DNA of 34,796 bases. Origin: DASYQV01 sp036005125 (GTDB lineage: Bacteria > Acidobacteriota > Vicinamibacteria > Vicinamibacterales > UBA2999). Positions 9,229 through 16,604 of this stretch are shown in pieces. Numbering within the stretch: position 1 is the stretch's first letter; each line of letters opens with the position of its first letter. The notes under the pieces are model-generated. The model did no database searches. It was not told where the DNA came from and saw only the letters and a list, made by a program, of their open reading frames with translations. The stretch is taken from contig DASYQV010000119.1 of the NCBI GenBank assembly GCA_036005125.1, positions 1 to 34,796 of the forward strand. The letters run 5' to 3'. The translations under genes were made by a program, and so were the position numbers.

Positions 9229-9352
9229 GCGCGGGTCTGAAGACCCGCGCCTACACGCGGTTCAAGCGCGCGCGAGTCTGAAGACGCGCCCCTACACGTG
9301 ACTCAACCGCGCGCGGGTCTAAAGACCCGCGCCTACGCGCGATTCAACCGTG
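9229..9352. repeat. Three tandem 41-bp palindromic repeats
   Basis: The palindromic core GGGTCTGAAGACCC and its variants begin at 9233, 9274 and 9315, exactly 41 bp apart. Each is followed by a CGCGCCTAC-like segment and a short TTCAA/CTCAA spacer. The array lies between convergent genes, and the third unit overlaps the end of the PepSY gene. The same core recurs at 29691-29712. Each unit can form a hairpin; no T-tract follows. Confidence 0.85.
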
Positions 9353-10113
9353 CGCGCCGCCACTCTTTTCCTTTCTTTGTCCCGTCGTTTCGAAACCTGG
9401 CGGTTCCACCACATGGTCGCGCCGGTCACCGCCATGAGGAATGGTACGAGTCCGAACGCCGCCCAGACCGCTTTGAAGATTTCGTTGCAGGTTCCTCGCC
9501 CGCAACCAGGGATGCGGCCGCCGAATCGACCGAAGTGGGCATACCCGAGCCAGTACAAGACACGATCGCCGAAGCGCTCGACAGGATTCTGTGCGTCGAA
9601 CGGCTGCAGGTACTCAACCGCCGCATCGAACGGGGCCGGGTACGAGAGATACAACCCGGTGATGCCCCACATGAGGATGAACGCCACGAACCAGATCCCG
9701 AGCGCACTGTGCAGGCTCCAGTTGAACTGTCTCCAGTTCGCGCGAACGTCGACGAGCAGACTGCGCCGCCAGCGCTGGACTCCCGGCCACCACACGACAA
9801 GGCCGGTGAGGCCCAGGACAATCAGCAACGCGGCCCCGACACCGTTGGTGCGGCGGCCTGTCGTCCCGCCGAGCAGGTTGTCGTGAAAGTCGAGGAGCCA
9901 CGTGGCCGCCTTGAAACCGAGCGGTGAGGGGTTCTCGCCAGTCGGAGAGAAGGCTCGGTACAGCTCGTTCCGATATACGAGCACGCTGCCGGACACGCAG
10001 ATGGCAATGATGTACAGGCCGATGACTATGCCGGTCCAGAGGTGGATCTGAAAGATCGCCCTGCGAAGGCGGAGGGTTTGCGGCTGACGAATCCAGATGG
10101 CCCAGTAGATCAT
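9319..10113 (-). CDS. PepSY-type membrane protein (PiuB-like)
   Basis: The 264-residue protein has four membrane segments (about 24-46, 93-110, 136-158 and 213-236) in the PepSY-associated TM pattern of iron-regulated reductase-like proteins. Conserved histidines sit at His24 (IHLWTG), His77 (LDFHDNLLGG), His135 (WSLHSALG) and His193, positions that usually ligate heme b. WWPG (108-111) and ITGLYLSYP are further family marks. Such proteins reduce or export metal-siderophore products at the inner membrane; the function here is inferred. The start chosen is ATG 10113; the frame extends to 10170 but that part reaches the repeat array. No strong ribosome binding site is seen. The last residues, about RVGAGL, and the TAG stop lie inside the third 41-bp repeat, so repeat insertion probably altered the C-terminus. 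Confidence 0.82.
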   Translation of the reverse strand: MIYWAIWIRQPQTLRLRRAIFQIHLWTGIVIGLYIIAICVSGSVLVYRNELYRAFSPTGENPSPLGFKAATWLLDFHDNLLGGTTGRRTNGVGAALLIVLGLTGLVVWWPGVQRWRRSLLVDVRANWRQFNWSLHSALGIWFVAFILMWGITGLYLSYPAPFDAAVEYLQPFDAQNPVERFGDRVLYWLGYAHFGRFGGRIPGCGRGTCNEIFKAVWAAFGLVPFLMAVTGATMWWNRQVSKRRDKERKRVAARTVESRVGAGL

Positions 10114-10151
10114 TTCGAGTGACAGTCTACATTGGCGTCGCCGTCCGCGCT

Positions 10152-10815
10152 GAGGGCGCAGAGCCTGCACGACAAATGGAGAATCTCTCCGCGTGCTCGG
10201 CGCCCTCGGCGTTGAAATTGTCTCCGCGCGCTCGTTCCGCGGCGCCGGGCAAGCCGAGGACGCAGGGACGGTTCAAGCTGAGCGCGCCGAGGGCGCAGAG
10301 CCTGCACGACATGTGGAGAATCTGTCCGCGTGCTCGGCGCCCTCGGCGTTGAAATGGTCTCCGCGCCCTTTCGTTCCGGGGCGCCGAGGAAGCCGAGGAC
10401 GCAGTGACAGTTTAAACGCCGAGTCCGCCGAGGGCGCAGAGCCTGCACGACATGTGGAGAATCTCTCCGCATGCGCCGCGCCCTCGGCGTTGAAATGGTC
10501 TGCGCGCGCTCTCGTTCCGGGGCGCCGAGCAAGCCGAGGACGCAGGGACAGTTCAAACGCCGAGTCCGCCGAGGGCGCAGAGCCTGCACGACATGTGGAG
10601 AATCTGTCCGTGTGCTCGGTGCCCTCGGCGTTGAAAATGGTCTCCGCGCGCGCTCGTTCCGCGGTGCCGAGCAAGCCGAGGACGCAGGGACGGTTCAAAC
10701 GCCGAGTCCGCCGAGGGCGCAAAGCCTGCACGACATGTGGAGAATCTGTCCGCGTGCTCCGCGGCCTCGGCGTTGAAATGGTCTCCGCGCGCTCTCGTTC
10801 CGCGGCGCCGAAGCG
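10152..10815. repeat. 141-bp tandem repeat array, about 4.7 units
   Basis: Units start with GAGGGCGCA at 10152, 10289, 10430, 10571 and 10713 (GAGGGCGCAAAG in the last), with periods of 137, 141, 141 and 142 bp. Each has a common segment GCCTGCACGACA, a GAGAATCT block, CTCGGCGTTGAAATGGTCTC and GAGGACGCAGGGAC. The two ends of the second half (CTCGGCGTT and AAACGCCGAG) are inverted, so each unit can fold. Because 141 is divisible by 3, open frames run through the array on both strands, but their products are only the repeat translated and are not called as genes. Degenerate relatives lie at 11411-11497 and 14266-14391. Confidence 0.9.
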
Positions 10816-11290
10816 TCGGAACGCCTGGGCAGTAGCGCCCATCGGTTCCAGCCTGGCCCGGCGCGGCATGTCGGAGGGGAGCGACCGGACGTGCTCGTGC
10901 AGAACGGCTGCGCAGGCCAGTATCAGCTCGTTGTCGGACAGCGCCACCTTGCCTTTGAGATTCGGAAGGATCATGAGCGCTTGACGAAGGCGAGCTGCGA
11001 ATACTCGTTCGGGTCTGCCGTCTCGGCCGGAATCGAGAAATCGAACTTCGTCGTTCGGCCGGTCACCGCATGGGCGGCCTGTCACAACGTCATGCGGTCC
11101 TGTCCCAGTTTGACTTCGCTGACGATCATAACGTCGGGATAAATGTCGGGCGCCTTGAGCTGTTCGAGCGCGTTATCGAGGTCGATCCGCTGCCATCGAT
11201 CGCGGCTCGCCTTGAGCGGATGGACGCGGACCCGAGGGCACCGGCCGCAGGGCGGCTGTCATCTGATCCACGAAGATGTCCCCGAGTCAG
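10816..11290 (-). pseudogene. Decayed coding stretch of unknown origin
   Basis: Read on the minus strand, this stretch gives protein-like sequence interrupted by stops and frame changes. From high to low coordinates: a piece GDIFVDQMTAALRPV in one frame; then in another VRVHPLKASRDRWQRIDLD, YPDVMIVSEVKLGQDRMTL and a TGA at 11082-11084; in the same frame FDFSIPAETADPNEYSQLAF and a second stop; then MILPNLKGKVALSDNELILA in a third. The pieces look like one gene that has picked up a frameshift and stops, with its end abutting the repeat array. I do not recognise the family. The alternative is chance open frames in GC-rich DNA. Confidence 0.35.
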
Positions 11291-11593
11291 CCTGATTACC
11301 TCCCAGCAACCGCCCATGTGTCGAGGCACATGGTGTGTCAACGACATCAGACACGAATGTCGAGAAGATTTGACGGTTTTCAGGGCCTTTTAATGGCTCG
11401 GCGGACCCGGCGCGCTCGGCGTTCAAATCGTGTCCGCGCTCTCGGCTTCTCGACCGCCGGGCACGAGCGCGCGGAGACGATTCAAACGCCGAGCGCGCAA
11501 AGCACGCGGAGAGATTGGAAGGGAAGACCGGGTGTTGACCGTCGAATTCGGCGAGCCTCGCCTGGGATTCGGCGAGGCCCGCTGCCGTCGCGA
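11291..11593. other. Intergenic stretch with palindrome and hairpin downstream of P2
   Basis: I see no gene here. It holds the palindromic relative of the 141-bp repeat (11411-11497) and a 7-bp stem hairpin at 11556-11577 (CCTCGCC/GGCGAGG) just beyond the P2 stop codon. The hairpin has no T-tract but is placed where a P2 terminator would be. Confidence 0.45.
11411..11497. repeat. Palindromic relative of the 141-bp repeat
   Basis: The arm 11411-11440 (starting CGCGCTCGGCGTTCAAATCG) is an imperfect inverted copy of 11466-11497 (ending TTCAAACGCCGAGCGCG). The shared CTCGGCGTT and AAACGCCGAG blocks link it to the tandem array at 10152-10815. It can form a stem of about 28 bp with a few mismatches. 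Confidence 0.7.
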
Positions 11594-12571
11594 TTACTTC
11601 GACTTCGGAGAGTTTCTCTCCTTGCCGACGCCCGACAGGATGTTATAGAGGCCGTAATTTCCCTCGTGACACGCGTACTCGTACATCGGCTCCTTCGAGT
11701 ACGCCATCGGAACCCTGAACGTCCACGGTTTCGTCCATGTCGTCGGGTCGTCGACGGTGACCTCGTACATCAGCGTGTTGACATCCGCCCGCGAGAAGCG
11801 TTCGGTCAGGCGTGTCGACGCGCTGCCTCCAAAGGGAGTTCTGTCGGGTCGGAAATTGGTGGTCTCGACCACCAGTGTCTGGCCCTCCCACCGTCCACGC
11901 GAATCCCCCATCCACTGCCGGACGCTTTGCGAGAGGTGCGGCCGCTTGTCCAGCGGGACGATGCGCGCATCGTGGACCATCTCGGTCACGATCGCCACGT
12001 AATCCCGTGTCTGGATCAGGTGCATGTTGTTGTTGTAGGCACTCGGCCTCATCGGTGGCCCGGAGTTGAACCCGACGATGCATCGGATGGTCGGGTTGAG
12101 ATCCGTGACCCAACCCCCGGGCGGAGGCAGGTCGGCGCCATTCTTATTCCGCGCTTCCCGCTCGGCCGCTCGTTTCTTCTCCCCCGCCGGCGTCATGGGA
12201 GGCATTCTCCCATCCGGCGGATCCACGATCAGCGATGTGCGTGTGGTCGTGACCTTCGTTCCCTCGTCGAACCAGAAGTCGTTGTAGGGAACGACTCTGC
12301 CCGAGGTGTCCGAATCACGACTCTGACGTTTGATCGTTTCCTGAGCGAAGGTCTCCGCCTCCTCGCCCGAAGAAAAAACGTCCTTGTCCTTCAGACCACT
12401 GGGACGTTCCAGGGGCGTGAGGCTGCGGAAGTCCCAGACGCCCTGCAGGTCGGGAGCGCCCCACGCCGTGAGGGGCGGCGCCGTCTTCTGCTGGGCGGCG
12501 ACCGGCGCCAGGGCCGCAAACGTGACCACCGCTGCAGCGGCACTCACCAAGGCGAAGCATCGAAACCGCAC
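11594..12571 (-). CDS. Exported protein of the GDSRGRWEG/CHEGNY family, copy P2
   Basis: This complete 325-residue copy has a signal peptide (about 1-26, cleavage after APVAA) and all family blocks: WGAPDLQGVW, PLERPSGL, SLIVDPPDGRMPPMT, RCIVGFNSGPPM, QTRDYVAIVTEMVHDARIVP, GDSRGRWEGQTLVVETTNF, TVDDPTTW, YEYACHEGNYGL. By eye it is closest to P1 (shared WDF, FWFD.GTKV and FN.GPPM blocks). The start is GTG 12571 with GGGAGG 6 nt upstream. It stands alone and is divergent from the sigma factor gene, so the 240-nt gap must hold both promoters. The function is unknown. The extended hydrophilic, tryptophan-rich motifs and two conserved cysteines suggest a compact periplasmic domain. Confidence 0.9.
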   Translation of the reverse strand: MRFRCFALVSAAAAVVTFAALAPVAAQQKTAPPLTAWGAPDLQGVWDFRSLTPLERPSGLKDKDVFSSGEEAETFAQETIKRQSRDSDTSGRVVPYNDFWFDEGTKVTTTRTSLIVDPPDGRMPPMTPAGEKKRAAEREARNKNGADLPPPGGWVTDLNPTIRCIVGFNSGPPMRPSAYNNNMHLIQTRDYVAIVTEMVHDARIVPLDKRPHLSQSVRQWMGDSRGRWEGQTLVVETTNFRPDRTPFGGSASTRLTERFSRADVNTLMYEVTVDDPTTWTKPWTFRVPMAYSKEPMYEYACHEGNYGLYNILSGVGKERNSPKSK

Positions 12572-12811
12572 GTCACGCCTCCCTTCTTGACGTTCACGCG
12601 TTTACCGCGCCGATAGTGGTTCTCACGCATCGTTTGACGCGCGCTGAATCCAGAAATTCGTGGAACAAGAGCTTATCATGCCGCGATCGAACGGGGTGAG
12701 CCGAACCGCATCACCTCGCGGCGCCGATCTCACGACTACAGGAGCCGGTTTGTTGCGCGGGCGACGTAACTTTTCTCCTCGCTTGCGGTTATTCCTGACG
12801 AGAGCGCACCG

Positions 12812-13339
12812 TTGCTGATCCCGGAAGAGCTGGACGATCGCAGCCTTGTGGAAGCGGCGCAGGCCGAACCGGCGCGCTTTCTCGGCCTCTACGACCGGCA
12901 CTTTCACCGCGTGTACGCCTACGTTGTTCGTCGCACCGGGAATAGAGCCGAGGCGGAGGACGTCACGTCCGAGGTCTTTCATCGGGCGCTTGCCAACCTG
13001 AAGAAGTACGAGTGGCGAGGCGTGCCGTTCGTGGCGTGGCTCTTCCGGATTGCGGCCAACGAGCTTGCCGACCGGCAAAAGCGGGCAGCGCGGGAGGGCG
13101 GCGAGCCTCCTCCGGATATCGAAGCACCAGATCCGGATCTGGAACGGCGCGCGATGTTGTTCGAGCTGGTCGAGCGCCTTCCCGCCGATCAACGCCGGGT
13201 GATTGAAATGCGGTTCGGCGAAGGAAAAAGCATCCTGGACGTGGCGAGGACGTTAGGCAAATCGGATGGAGCGATCAAGCAGCTCCAGCGACGGGCGCTG
13301 GAGAACCTGCGGATGCGCCTGGAGAGCAGCCATGGCTGA
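12812..13339 (+). CDS. ECF-type RNA polymerase sigma factor
   Basis: The 175-residue product has sigma region 2 (about 20-88: FLGLYDRHFHRVYAYVVRRT, AEDVTSEVFHRAL, VPFVAWLFRIAANELAD) and sigma region 4 (about 113-170: LVERLPADQRRVIEMRF, LGKSDGAIKQLQRRALENLR), with no region 3, as in ECF sigma factors. It directs RNA polymerase to a specific promoter class. The start is TTG 12812; no ATG or GTG fits, and GAGAG lies about 8 nt before it, so initiation is probably weak. Its last 8 nt overlap the start of the double-VOC gene, which suggests coupled translation and that the partner controls the sigma factor. Confidence 0.9.
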   Translation: MLIPEELDDRSLVEAAQAEPARFLGLYDRHFHRVYAYVVRRTGNRAEAEDVTSEVFHRALANLKKYEWRGVPFVAWLFRIAANELADRQKRAAREGGEPPPDIEAPDPDLERRAMLFELVERLPADQRRVIEMRFGEGKSILDVARTLGKSDGAIKQLQRRALENLRMRLESSHG

Positions 13340-14261
13340 CGAGCTCGACGACGGGGCTCTGACGGCTATCGCGGCGATGCTCGACGGGTGTCCAACCGCC
13401 GGATTCAGGATGCGTCTGCGGAAGACTCTGGAAAGGAGCATCTCCATGACGACTGTATCGACGATGCGCCCGCGCGGAGTCCGGGCCGGATTCATGGCGG
13501 TGACGCCCTATCTGATGGCGCCCGATATCGAACCGATCATTGCTTTCGCCAAACACGTATTCGACGCCGAGGAGACATATCGGACGATCGGCGGCGCGGG
13601 CGGCACGCACTGTGAGCTGCGCATTGGCGACTCGATGCTGATGCTCGGCGGCGGCCCGTCCAGCGGAGCCGACGATCGTCGCTTCCCGCTTCGTCTTGTC
13701 GGCTTGCACGTCTATGTGGAAGATGCAGACGCGGTATTTCGGCGCGCTCTCGACGCGGGAGCCGAATCGCTGGGCGCGCCCGCGGACCGCCCATACGGCG
13801 AGCGTGCCGGATTCGTCAAAGACCCGGCTGGGAATCATTGGTACATCGCGACACACCGGGGGCCGACTTACTTCGCGGAAGGTCCCCACACCGTGACTCC
13901 CCACGTGTACGTGCGGCACACCGCAGCCAGCGGCGCCCCGCACTTCATCGAATTCCTGAGAGCGGCGTTCGGCGCGGAGGTCGAGCTGCGGCACGACACA
14001 CCGGACGGTCGTGTCGCGCACGCGGTGGTTCGCATCCGGGACGCGGCCATCGAGATCGGCGAGGGGGACGCGGGCCGGTTCGCATCGCCCGCCAGTTTCT
14101 ATCTGTACGTCGACGATTGCGACAGGCTCTACGCCCAGGCTATCCAGGCGGGCGGCACATCACTCCATCCGCCGTCGGAGCAGTTGTATGGCGATCGCAT
14201 GGGAGGGGTGGCCGATCAGTGGGGCAACGAGTGGTTCATCGCGACGCATCTGGTCCGGTGA
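13332..14261 (+). CDS. Double VOC-domain protein with a short sigma-partner-like N-terminus
   Basis: This 309-residue protein has a 45-residue N-terminus (LTAIAAMLDG, AGFRMRLRKTLERSISM) and two vicinal-oxygen-chelate (glyoxalase/bleomycin-resistance, PhnB-like) domains at about 52-176 and 188-307. Both end in a matching block: AGFVKDPAGNHWYIATH and GGVADQWGNEWFIATH. The N-terminus resembles the short helical lead (RLRxxLER) seen in sigma-linked proteins, where a zinc-finger anti-sigma domain would otherwise be expected; that is recall of family pattern, not proof. ATG 13332 overlaps the sigma stop by 8 bp. It may bind a small ligand and control the sigma factor, or be a target enzyme. It lacks membrane segments and should be cytoplasmic. 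Confidence 0.88.
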   Translation: MADELDDGALTAIAAMLDGCPTAGFRMRLRKTLERSISMTTVSTMRPRGVRAGFMAVTPYLMAPDIEPIIAFAKHVFDAEETYRTIGGAGGTHCELRIGDSMLMLGGGPSSGADDRRFPLRLVGLHVYVEDADAVFRRALDAGAESLGAPADRPYGERAGFVKDPAGNHWYIATHRGPTYFAEGPHTVTPHVYVRHTAASGAPHFIEFLRAAFGAEVELRHDTPDGRVAHAVVRIRDAAIEIGEGDAGRFASPASFYLYVDDCDRLYAQAIQAGGTSLHPPSEQLYGDRMGGVADQWGNEWFIATHLVR

Positions 14262-14265
14262 CCGC

Positions 14266-14391
14266 GCCGAGGACGCAGAGACGGATCTGAACGCGGCGTG
14301 CGCGGCGGCCGCAGAGTGCCCTCGTCTTCTGAGAACATCTCCGGCGTGTTCCGCGTGCCCGGCGTTGAGATCGTCTCCGCGGTCTCTCGTT
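14266..14391. repeat. Single degenerate copy of the 141-bp repeat
   Basis: The stretch carries, in the same order and orientation as the main array, GCCGAGGACGCAGAGACGG, GCCGCAGAG, GAGAACATCTCC, GTGTTCCGCGTGCCCGGCGT and GTCTCCGCGGTCTCTCGTT. It starts 5 nt after the VOC stop and fills the convergent gap to P3. Confidence 0.75.
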
Positions 14392-14427
14392 AACCTCTCC
14401 GCGGGTAATGATCCAGTCTCGTCGTGT

Positions 14428-15684
14428 CTATCTCAGCGGATTCGCGTCGTCTCCGTCGTCAGCGAATCCTCCGGAAAACCCTCCGCATCCCCCGAGGCAA
14501 ATGGTGGCGGGATCCGGACCCTTGCCCAGCTTGAACGCAAGTTCATCCGCGCGCGCGCCAGCAAGCAGTGCCGGCATGCCGTAGTTGCCCTCGTGACACC
14601 GGGGCTCGTAGAAGATCCGATTGTCGCGCTCGTTCTGTTTTTTCAGTTCCTGCTTGACCGTCCACGGCCGTGTCCACACGGATGGATCCTCGACTGTCAC
14701 GGCGTACTCGATCGTATTGGCGTCGAGGCGCGTCCATCGTTCGACGAGGTGCAGGTTCTCATGGGAACCGTTGAAGTTCGCCTTGGGCGAGAAATTGGTG
14801 ACGTCGACGACCAGCGTATTGCCTTCCCACCGCCCTCGCGAGTCTCCCCACCAGAGACGGACGTTGGCAGGCAGATGCGGCGTCGTCGTAATCGGGACCA
14901 CCCGTTGCCACCCCTGTCCCTGCCCGGTGTCATAGAAGATCGAAACCTGTCCGCGCGACTGCACGATGCGGCGGAAGCCACCGAAGTCCGGCAGCGCGGC
15001 AGACATACAACGCTCTGAATTGCCACGATCTTCGGGTCCGTCCGAGCGGTTGATGACGCCGCCGCCGCCGCCAGGCCCGCCCTGTCCCCCCGTCAGATAA
15101 TGCGGAGGCGTTTCGTTCCGTTTCGGAGACGGCGGTCCGTACTTCCCACCTTCGCAGCCGGGCAGCTTGTTCTTGCAGAGATCGGTGGCCTGCACGAGCG
15201 CGAGGGTGTAGGCGACGATTTCGGCTCTCCGCTTCTGCTCCTCCGGTGTGAACGGCGGCATCCGCCCGTTCGGCGGATCGACAATCAAGGATGTCCGCTT
15301 TCCGAGGCGCAGGTGGGAGATGAAGATCGCCTGGTTATACGCTCCACCGACGTCCTGTTCGGTCCCGCGCTTCCGCCGCTCTTCATTGGCTTCTCGACCG
15401 ATGATTTCCGACCGCTGCCTGTCGAGCGCGGCGCGTTCTTCCTCGGTGAAAAACTCCTTGTTGGCATATTTCGCCGGACGCTGCAGCGGCACCTCGGTTT
15501 CCCTCGTCCAGATGCCCTGCAGATCCGGTTCACCCCACGGGGTCTTCGACGCGGATCCCGCGGACGCCGCGGAATTCGTCGAACGCTCCTGCCCGGAAAC
15601 GGGCATGAGCGAAAGCTGTCGGAACAGGACCGCCAGGACGATCACCGCGCCGACTCCGAGCAACGCAAGATACCTCCGGCTCAT
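14428..15684 (-). CDS. Exported protein of the GDSRGRWEG/CHEGNY family, divergent copy P3
   Basis: At 418 residues this is the longest and most divergent copy. It has an N-terminal signal or anchor segment (about 5-30), WGEPDLQGIW, SLIVDPPNGRMPPFT, RCMSAALPDF, GDSRGRWEGNTLVVDVTNF, TVEDPSVWTRPW and RCHEGNYGMPALLAGARADE. The QTRDYV block is replaced by a VQSRGQVSIFYDTG segment. Unique additions are a glycine-rich loop (about residues 205-230), two extra cysteines in DLCKNKLPGCEGG, and a C-terminal tail of about 30 residues with ICLGGCGGFSGGF and acidic residues. AGGAGG lies 5 nt before ATG 15684; the longer frame to 15759 lacks such support. It stands alone, convergent with the VOC gene. The function is unknown. 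Confidence 0.89.
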   Translation of the reverse strand: MSRRYLALLGVGAVIVLAVLFRQLSLMPVSGQERSTNSAASAGSASKTPWGEPDLQGIWTRETEVPLQRPAKYANKEFFTEEERAALDRQRSEIIGREANEERRKRGTEQDVGGAYNQAIFISHLRLGKRTSLIVDPPNGRMPPFTPEEQKRRAEIVAYTLALVQATDLCKNKLPGCEGGKYGPPSPKRNETPPHYLTGGQGGPGGGGGVINRSDGPEDRGNSERCMSAALPDFGGFRRIVQSRGQVSIFYDTGQGQGWQRVVPITTTPHLPANVRLWWGDSRGRWEGNTLVVDVTNFSPKANFNGSHENLHLVERWTRLDANTIEYAVTVEDPSVWTRPWTVKQELKKQNERDNRIFYEPRCHEGNYGMPALLAGARADELAFKLGKGPDPATICLGGCGGFSGGFADDGDDANPLR

Positions 15685-16067
15685 TGTGCCCTCCTGAGAC
15701 GAATTGGTCCTCGGAGACCCCTTCCAAACCCTGCCACGCCGATTTGTGGCGGGCAGCATCGTACACCAACCGCGAAGTCGCGATCACGCCGAATTGGGCA
15801 ACCCGGCGGGGGGTGCCAGGTGCCGGCCGCGCGCCAAAAAAGGCGCGGGTTACACGTTCAGCGCGTTATGACGCGGGCGTTCATCGAACGCTCAGGTGGA
15901 GTAGGATTCGTCAATCGGCGATGAGAATGCTGCTGCAGGACGGGGTCCCCGACGCGCGTTTTTTACGTCGCGGTCGCTTGCGACCGCGACCGGCCAGCGC
16001 TGGTTTCGCGGTCTGCCTGCGGCGGACCGCCGGGGGTGGAGGACGTCTTCAGAGGAGGAGAACTGTC
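15685..16067. other. Divergent intergenic region with several hairpins
   Basis: This 383-nt region holds no gene that I can support. It contains a perfect 11-bp palindrome with a TT loop (15967-15990, GTCGCGGTCGC), a 10-bp stem with one G-T pair (16008-16030), and a CGCGCC/GGCGCG hairpin around an A6 loop near 15828-15845. A T6 run precedes the first palindrome. The last stem sits about 38 nt before the start of the next gene and could shape its leader. Promoters for P3 and the small exported protein must lie here. Confidence 0.5.
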
Positions 16068-16448
16068 ATGCGGATCGTGATGTGCGGTGTCTGTCTCTGG
16101 CTTTTCGCCGCAGTCTGCTCGGCCGCGGGACCCTTCGACGGGAAATGGACGGCCCACGTCATGAGGCCCGCGCCCGCCGGTCCTCAGGATTTGACGATCA
16201 CGCTGAACACCAACGAAGGCAAGGTGACCGGTTCGATAGCCATCCAGGGGGGCGGCCAATCGCCCATCGAGTGGGGAATCGTGAAGGGCGACCTGATCGT
16301 CTTCAAGCTGCAGATGCCGTTTCAGGACAAGACCGAAGTGTTCGTGTATCTCGGCAGGCTCGAAGGCAACCAGATTGCGTTCGGACGCCGGCCCGAGAAC
16401 CTCGCCCTTGGTCGGCTCGTCGAGTTCACGGGAATCCGCAGCAAATGA
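16068..16448 (+). CDS. Small exported beta-rich protein
   Basis: The 126-residue product has a signal peptide (about 1-20, cleavage after VCSAA) and a mature part of regular short beta strands: GPFDGKWTAHV, LTITLNTNEGKVTGSIAI, GIVKGDLIVFKLQMPF, VFVYLGRLEGNQIAFGR. This pattern (FDGKW, then GxVTG, GxIxGDxI, GxIxG) is common in exported acidobacterial proteins and resembles a small beta-barrel or lipocalin-like fold. I know of no assigned role. A strong AGAGGAGGAG precedes ATG 16068. The amidohydrolase gene follows on the same strand after 156 nt. Confidence 0.85.
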   Translation: MRIVMCGVCLWLFAAVCSAAGPFDGKWTAHVMRPAPAGPQDLTITLNTNEGKVTGSIAIQGGGQSPIEWGIVKGDLIVFKLQMPFQDKTEVFVYLGRLEGNQIAFGRRPENLALGRLVEFTGIRSK

Positions 16449-16604
16449 CCCGATCGTCACGGGGAAACTGCGACTAGACCGCGAAGCGATCGCCGCCAGT
16501 CGAACGTCACGTCCACGTGAGCGCGCGAGGTGTGCGCCGACGCCCCCGTGGTGAAGTGCCGGCGCACACGCGCTCATCATCCATCGATGTGGCGGGAGGC
16601 TACG

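Noticed and set aside
10193..11085. Long open frames of 263 and 270 codons through the repeat array
   Set aside because: Their translations are the 141-bp repeat read in frame on each strand, with no domain or ribosome binding site. They are by-products of a period divisible by three.
15961..15990. Rho-independent terminator at the 11-bp palindrome
   Set aside because: The T6 run lies on the wrong side for either strand, and the neighbouring genes are divergent.
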